From: Ashinkailepas kermadecensis
Lineage: Eukaryota > Arthropoda > Thecostraca > Neolepadidae
Direction: 5' to 3'
Length of the DNA stretch: 64,000 bases
Assembly: GCA_034440615.1 (NCBI GenBank)
Contig: JAOTOM010004793.1
Location: forward strand, 1 to 64,000
The position numbers and the translations under genes were made by a program. Of this stretch, positions 59,573 through 64,000 are shown piece by piece. The notes beneath the pieces were generated by a model. The model did not search any database. It was not told the origin of the DNA and was given only the letters and a program-made list of their open reading frames with translations. The stretch's first letter is position 1, and every line of letters begins with the position of its first letter.

Positions 59573-60360
59573 ATATAAATTGTGACCCAGTTAGCTTCTG
59601 ACGGTAGCATTAGTATCAAGTCAGGCAGACAAATCGTGGCTGTAGATGGTCGAACTTGCCGGCTGCTGTCCGCCGCATATGGTGCGGCGCGCTAATTTCC
59701 TGAGCCAGCGTCTGTGAGCCGGCCGAAGGCACCACGAGACTTCCGCCGGGTGTGGCGGGTTATATGGTACGGCCGCTGACCCCACCAGACTTCCGCCCGG
59801 TGTGACGGGTTATATGGTACGGCCGTCGACCCCACGAGACTTCCGCCGGGTGTGGCGGGTTATATGGTACGGCCGCTGACCCCACCAGACTTCCGCCCGG
59901 TGTGATGGGTTATATGGTACGGCCGTCGACCCCACCAGACTTCCGCCCGGTGTGACGGGTTATATGGTACGGCCGTCGACCCCACGAGACTTCCGCCGCG
60001 TGTGGTGGGCTATAAGGTACAGCGGCAGGCCCCACGGGACTTCCGCCGGGTGTGGTGGGCTATATGGTACAGCGGCCGGCCCCACCAGACTTCCGCCCGG
60101 TGTGACGGGTTATATGGTACGGCTGCCGGTCAGTGAGGTGCGGAAGCCCACAGCGACTCCATGAGCACTGGGGGCTTCCGCACCCCACTGATCGCGACCG
60201 ACAGCCATATAACATAGACTCTGCTCAGTAGATCAGCTCGCCGCACCAGGCATTGCGATGCGGCGACAGCGCCCGGCAAGTTCAAACATCTGCAGCTATG
60301 ATTTGACCGCCTAACCGGATGCTAATCTGCTGCCAGAAGCTAACTGCGTAACAAAATATG
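59573..60360. mobile_element. inverted-repeat element containing a 50-bp minisatellite and a hairpin
   Basis: The left arm (about 59573-59695) and right arm (about 60235-60360) are diverged reverse complements, sharing CAGTTAGCTTCTG, GAACTTGCCGG and GGTGCGGCG in order. Between them are eight units of about 50 bp (59730-60126; ACTTCCGCCGGGTGTG and GGGTTATATGGTACGGCCG). Then comes a hairpin TCAGTGAGGTGCGGAAGCCC with GGGCTTCCGCACCCCACTGA (60130-60191). No protein is encoded. The element type is unknown; arms and array may have grown within one MITE-like unit. Confidence 0.75.
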
Positions 60361-60794
60361 CGTGAAAAAAAACGCGCTTGACCCCATCATATCTATATTT
60401 CGTCACTAAGCAACACGTTAAGTACAAGACGAAAAGTAAATATTCTGACAGTCAGGCAAATCCACATGACAAAACTCGGCGTGACATGTCAATCTACATG
60501 TGTTACATGTGTGTTACTGTCATGTCAATCTACATGTGACATGTGTTACTGGGAACAACGTCGTTGCGAGGCGAAAATGAATAATATTTTCATTACATTT
60601 TGTGTGCATCAAACAGGTCGCTGTGACATGTTGACCTTAGATGCACGTTCATCATCACTCTGACGACCTTTTTCTAATTGGACGTGCTGTAGAATTGTTT
60701 CCACCTAATGCCGGGGTCTTAAAATGTGGTCATCATTCTGCACGTCAAATTGGATCAGGTTTTCGATTTGTTGACTCCGTCATTGCGGACGTAT
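60361..60794. other. no gene recognised
   Basis: Contains an irregular triplicate word CATGTCAATCTACATGTG near 60483-60545. Otherwise unique. Confidence 0.45.
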
Positions 60795-61635
60795 GCTAGT
60801 TTTATGTCACCGTCCTCCGATTTTGTCAGTTTTTATGTTGCCATCTTCCGAGTTTGTCAGTTGTATGTCACCGTCTCCGAGGCTGTCAGTTTTATATCAC
60901 CGTCCTTCGAGGTCATTAGTTTTATATCACCGCCCTCCGATGTTGTCAGTATTATGTCACCGTCCTCCGAGGTTCTCAGTTTTATGTCACCATCCACCGA
61001 TGCCGTTGATTTTATGTCACCGTCCTCCGAGGTTGTCAGTGTTATGCCACCGTCCTCCGAGGTCGTTAGTTTTATGTCATCACCCTCCGAGGTCATTGGT
61101 TGTATGTCCCCGTCCTCCGAGGTCGTTAGTTTTATGTCCCCGTCCTCCGAGGTCATTAGTTTTATGTCATCACCCTCCGAGGTCATTGGTTGTATGTCAC
61201 CGTCCTCCGAGGTCATTAGTTTTATGTCCCCGTCCTCCGAGGTCATTAGTTTTATGTCCCCGTCCTCCGAGGTCGTTGGTTGTATGTCACCGTCCTCCGA
61301 GGTCGTTAGTTTTATGTCCCCGTCCTCCGAGGTCATTAGTTTTATGTCCCCGTCCTCCGAGGTCATTAGTTTTATGTCCCCGTCCTCCGAGGTCGTTAGT
61401 TTTATGTCCCCGTCCTCCGAGGTCATTAGTTTTATGTCCCCGTCCTCCGAGGTCATTAGTTTTATGTCCCCGTCCTCCGAGGTCATTAGTTTTATGTCCC
61501 CGTCCTCCGAGGTCGTTAGTTTTATGTCACCGTCCTCCGAAGTCGTTAGTTTCATGTTACCGTCTTTCGAGGTCATTGGTTTTATGTCGCCGTACTCCGA
61601 GGTTATCAGTTTTGCCACCATCCTCTGAGGTGGTT
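60795..61635. repeat. 30-bp minisatellite, about 28 copies
   Basis: CCGTCCTCCGAGGTCATTAG and TTTTATGTCC recur every 30 bp without frame-breaking indels from about 60890. Two plus frames (300 and 359 codons, ten-residue repeats such as MSPSSEVISF) and one minus frame (254 codons, DGDIKLMTSE) are open at once. Substitutions change amino acids in all of them, so there is no sign of selection for protein. Confidence 0.96.
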
Positions 61636-61694
61636 AGTTTTCCTCACGACAGCACAAGGTTAAAAATTGGAGATACTATAAGAAAAGAAAAGCT

Positions 61695-61960
61695 CAGGCC
61701 ACCCCGATGGCTCAGTTGGTTAGAGCGCCGACCTGTATTGGTCTCCCCTGTCCTCGCGAGACAGGTTTCGAGTCGCTTCACGCCTCGCAGAGCCTCTGGC
61801 TTTGAGAGTCAATTGGCGACTGGCTCAATAAGGCACGGACGCGGCACCTGGACGGCCGTGTCGGCACATTGACTGTGTTCAGAAAATTGACTCTGTTCGG
61901 GGGGTTAGGGGCGCATCGACTGCAGAGGTCATGCAGCATTGACTCTGTTCAATAATATGT
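61695..61960 (+). mobile_element. tRNA-like SINE remnant
   Basis: GATGGCTCAGTTGGTTAGAG is a good tRNA A-box region, and GGTTTCGAGTC resembles a B box with one extra T. The part between is too long and unpaired for a working tRNA. The 3' part repeats TTGACTCTGTTC or TTGACTGTGTTC three times (61870-61950). No target-site duplication is evident. It is different from the SINE family at 22521 and 56349. Confidence 0.6.
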
Positions 61961-61974
61961 GCAGCAATAATAAG

Positions 61975-63775
61975 CTCAGTTCCTCAACAATATATGGGAA
62001 CTCAAAATGTTGTATTTCACAAATTGTTCAGTTGTAGGATGTGCATAGTTTTGTTTATGTGTAGTTCTGAATGTCTTTTTTTGTACTTTAATAATCCTGT
62101 CTAATCTTGTTGGATAGTTGCTTCCCCATATTAATGCACAGTAACTTAGCTGGCGAAGAATCAAAGTATTGCATACATATTTCAACTCAAGACTTGTGAT
62201 AAAGACGTAATTATTTCAAGTACGCCTAATATTCAGCTAGTTTCCGCAGCAATATATCCTATGTGATCTTTCCATTATTATTTTTTTTAAACCGTTATGA
62301 CAAGATGATATGTGATTTGCTACTTTCCGTCAACTATTAGAGAAAGCATGCTTATATTTAAGTCAGCACAGCGCAGAGTTCTTGGGAACCTCATACGCTG
62401 TAAATTTCAGTAGGATGTTCATACTCACAGTATCAATAGCCTTCTTCAGATGAATATGCAGCCCACTAGTAAGTTCTCTATGTTCTGAAAATTTGGCAAT
62501 TTCATTATAAGTGTGAGAAATTGGCATGTAGGTACTGTGTTTTTATAAATATAAATTGAAGAGGACTGAGTACATTATTCAGTCCCAGGTAAGACGGGAG
62601 ATAAGAATACTTCACTTTTCAAGCATTTTGGAGAGTCCTAGTTGCCTTAAAATTTGTCTAGAATTGGCAAATGTGCTCCAATCTCATGCCTTAAAATACG
62701 GGGATAATTATGGCTCGTTTTAGTTGTTCAGTGATAACTTCATATTGTAGGCAGAAGCTACGGAAATTGGTATTACAAAAATATGTGTGTGTGTGTGTGT
62801 GTGTCAATACAAGAGGTTTTGGAAGAATCCAAGCAGCGCCACGTCCAAAGGGCTTCAGTGACTTTATAATTGTTTCCACTTGGGCTTCATTAGAGTTGGT
62901 GTTTTGTTCAAAACTATATAGTTGGTGTTTTGTTCAATACTCTGGAAGGTATTCGAATGGATCTCTGTTAGACAACTGACTTCTTCAATTTGCCGCGAAA
63001 AGTTCAAAAGAAGTTTAAAACATTACAGATTTCTTCTATTTGATATTGATTGTCGTCTTCATCTATCATTGCTTCTTGGTTTTTTTAGCTATATGCTTAT
63101 TTATCAGCATATTTAAGATGTACCAAGTTTTCTTTCCATTGGTTTTGTTATTGTGTGGTGGAAGGGTGCAATATATTTTCGTTGCTTCTCTTATGATCTC
63201 GATCAGAATATTTCTGTAATATATATATCTTTTGTTTCATTCTGTGTATTTTGGTTCTTAAATAGTATTTCATGTAGTTTGTTCTTTCGGCATAGGTAAC
63301 ACGATATACCACCCTTAATCCATGTTTTCATGGGGGTATTTGTCCTGCTTGAAATTCTTTGCTTTGCAATCAGTTTCATTTCATTCACATACGCTAAGTG
63401 AAAATCAGTGCATGCTGTTTTTCGATCGTAGTGGTGATGGCAATTATCCAAGATAAGTAACTAAATAATTATTAAGTCATGCATTTGATTGAAATCAAGC
63501 ATATATCGTGAATATTTCGATGAACATTCTTTTGCCCAGGTGGTTAATGTTACAGACACTGGAAAATGGTCTGACACATCCTCTATCAGTATGCCTGCAG
63601 AGGAGATGCAGGAAATACCATTCATGAAGACATTGTCTAAGTAGGGACGGCCAGTATTTTGTTCCCGAGTAGGATTTGTGATTGCGGGCAAAAATTGCAT
63701 GATAACAATTGGTTCGAGAACATCTGCACCGTTTTGTCATGTTCAAGATTTGGTAAACCATAGCTAAAATCTCCT
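61975..63775 (-). pseudogene. degenerate non-LTR retrotransposon (endonuclease and reverse transcriptase remnants)
   Basis: Reading on the minus strand, conserved blocks appear in the right order in several frames. The endonuclease end is near 63700-63540 (ITNPTREQNTGRPYLDNVFMN and later DVSDHFPVSVTL, with the DH of the catalytic core). A segment with WIKGGISCYLCRKNKLHEIL lies near 63310. The start of the reverse transcriptase is EQLKRAIIIPVF near 62700. An AIDTV segment lies near 62430. The C-terminal part has LRQLSYCALIWGSNYPTRLD and VQKKTFRTT (62185-62080). I find no FADD catalytic box in the expected part (62190-62400), where the sequence is too short. Stops and frameshifts abound. A GT run (62785-62804) interrupts it. 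Confidence 0.75.
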
Positions 63776-64000
63776 GTTATAATTGCAAGCCTCCTCTCAT
63801 TTGCTTTTATTTGTGGTACTTTGTGTCAGTGCCTTCAATGAAATTAAATTATGAATTCAATTAAATTGTCACTGTGGGAGATTGCTATGTAGGTTTATTG
63901 CGGAGAAACTCCCCATGCTCACATATCCACATAATCAGCCGACTAAATAAGGCAGCATAAGGTAGGGTAGGTGCACATCACTCGCCAGACAACGTGCAGA
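63776..64000. other. window end, nothing recognised
   Basis: It may be more of the endonuclease part of the minus-strand LINE, but I cannot read a motif. Confidence 0.35.

Noticed and set aside
61700..61790. Functional tRNA gene
   Set aside because: Good A box, but extra bases between the boxes and in the B box prevent a normal cloverleaf.
60726..61872. 300- and 359-codon plus frames and 254-codon minus frame
   Set aside because: By-products of the 30-bp array, as all differences between units are amino acid changing in every frame.

Overview
What the DNA looks like. This is non-coding-rich animal genomic DNA. The evidence is split exons with GT/AG borders and consistent phases, non-LTR retrotransposon fragments, tRNA-derived SINEs with target-site duplications, TTAA-flanked short transposons, and about thirty different tandem-repeat arrays. 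There is no bacterial gene organisation. The only gene I can support is the 3' part of a rhodopsin-class (family A) GPCR that resembles the moody/Tre1 group of invertebrate receptors. This points to an arthropod or another invertebrate; I cannot place it further from sequence alone. Layout. Five plus-strand exons with matching phases lie at 1969-2096 (TM4), 5516-5666 (ECL2/TM5), 10800-10999 (ICL3/TM6), 21273-21422 (TM7 and helix 8) and, less surely, 27244-27380 (C-terminal tail with stop). TM1-TM3 must lie upstream of the window. The introns are filled with repeats: a 1.1 kb CTCTGT hexamer array, a 1.1 kb 40-bp array, a degenerate LINE reverse transcriptase (about 7240-8450), a TTAA element (9380-10214), and a 6.9 kb array of a 49-bp unit (13424-20279) just before the TM7 exon. 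Downstream of about 27.4 kb I see no convincing gene. That part is a series of minisatellites with unit lengths of 19 to 79 bp, separated by short stretches and small mobile elements. Mobile elements. Two TTAA-flanked non-autonomous families occur twice each: family A at 41359-42347 and 49726-50665 in opposite orientations, and family B at 9380-10214 and 47173-48092. Both carry G-tract/C-tract hairpins near their ends and internal AGGTCA direct repeats with 4-nt spacing. Other elements are a roughly 456-bp long-TIR MITE (32183-32638), a foldback element (35505-35925) whose arms share a motif with the two flanking minisatellites, an inverted-repeat element (59573-60360) with a 50-bp minisatellite inside it, an element with CAGTGACGTAGCCAGG-type ends (42625-43415), two complete SINEs with target-site duplications (22507-22698, 56337-56527), one tRNA-like SINE remnant (about 61695), and a second LINE fragment on the minus strand (61975-63775). 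What is most interesting. No protein-coding system beyond the GPCR is supported. The unusual signal is the repeat ecology: roughly a third of the window is tandem arrays by my estimate, several arrays appear tied to inverted-repeat elements, and some repeats multiply short motifs that match known transcription-factor sites (CRE/AP-1-like in the 49-bp unit, DR4 nuclear-receptor-like in the TTAA elements). Nearly all long open frames elsewhere are by-products of stop-free repeats and are not genes.
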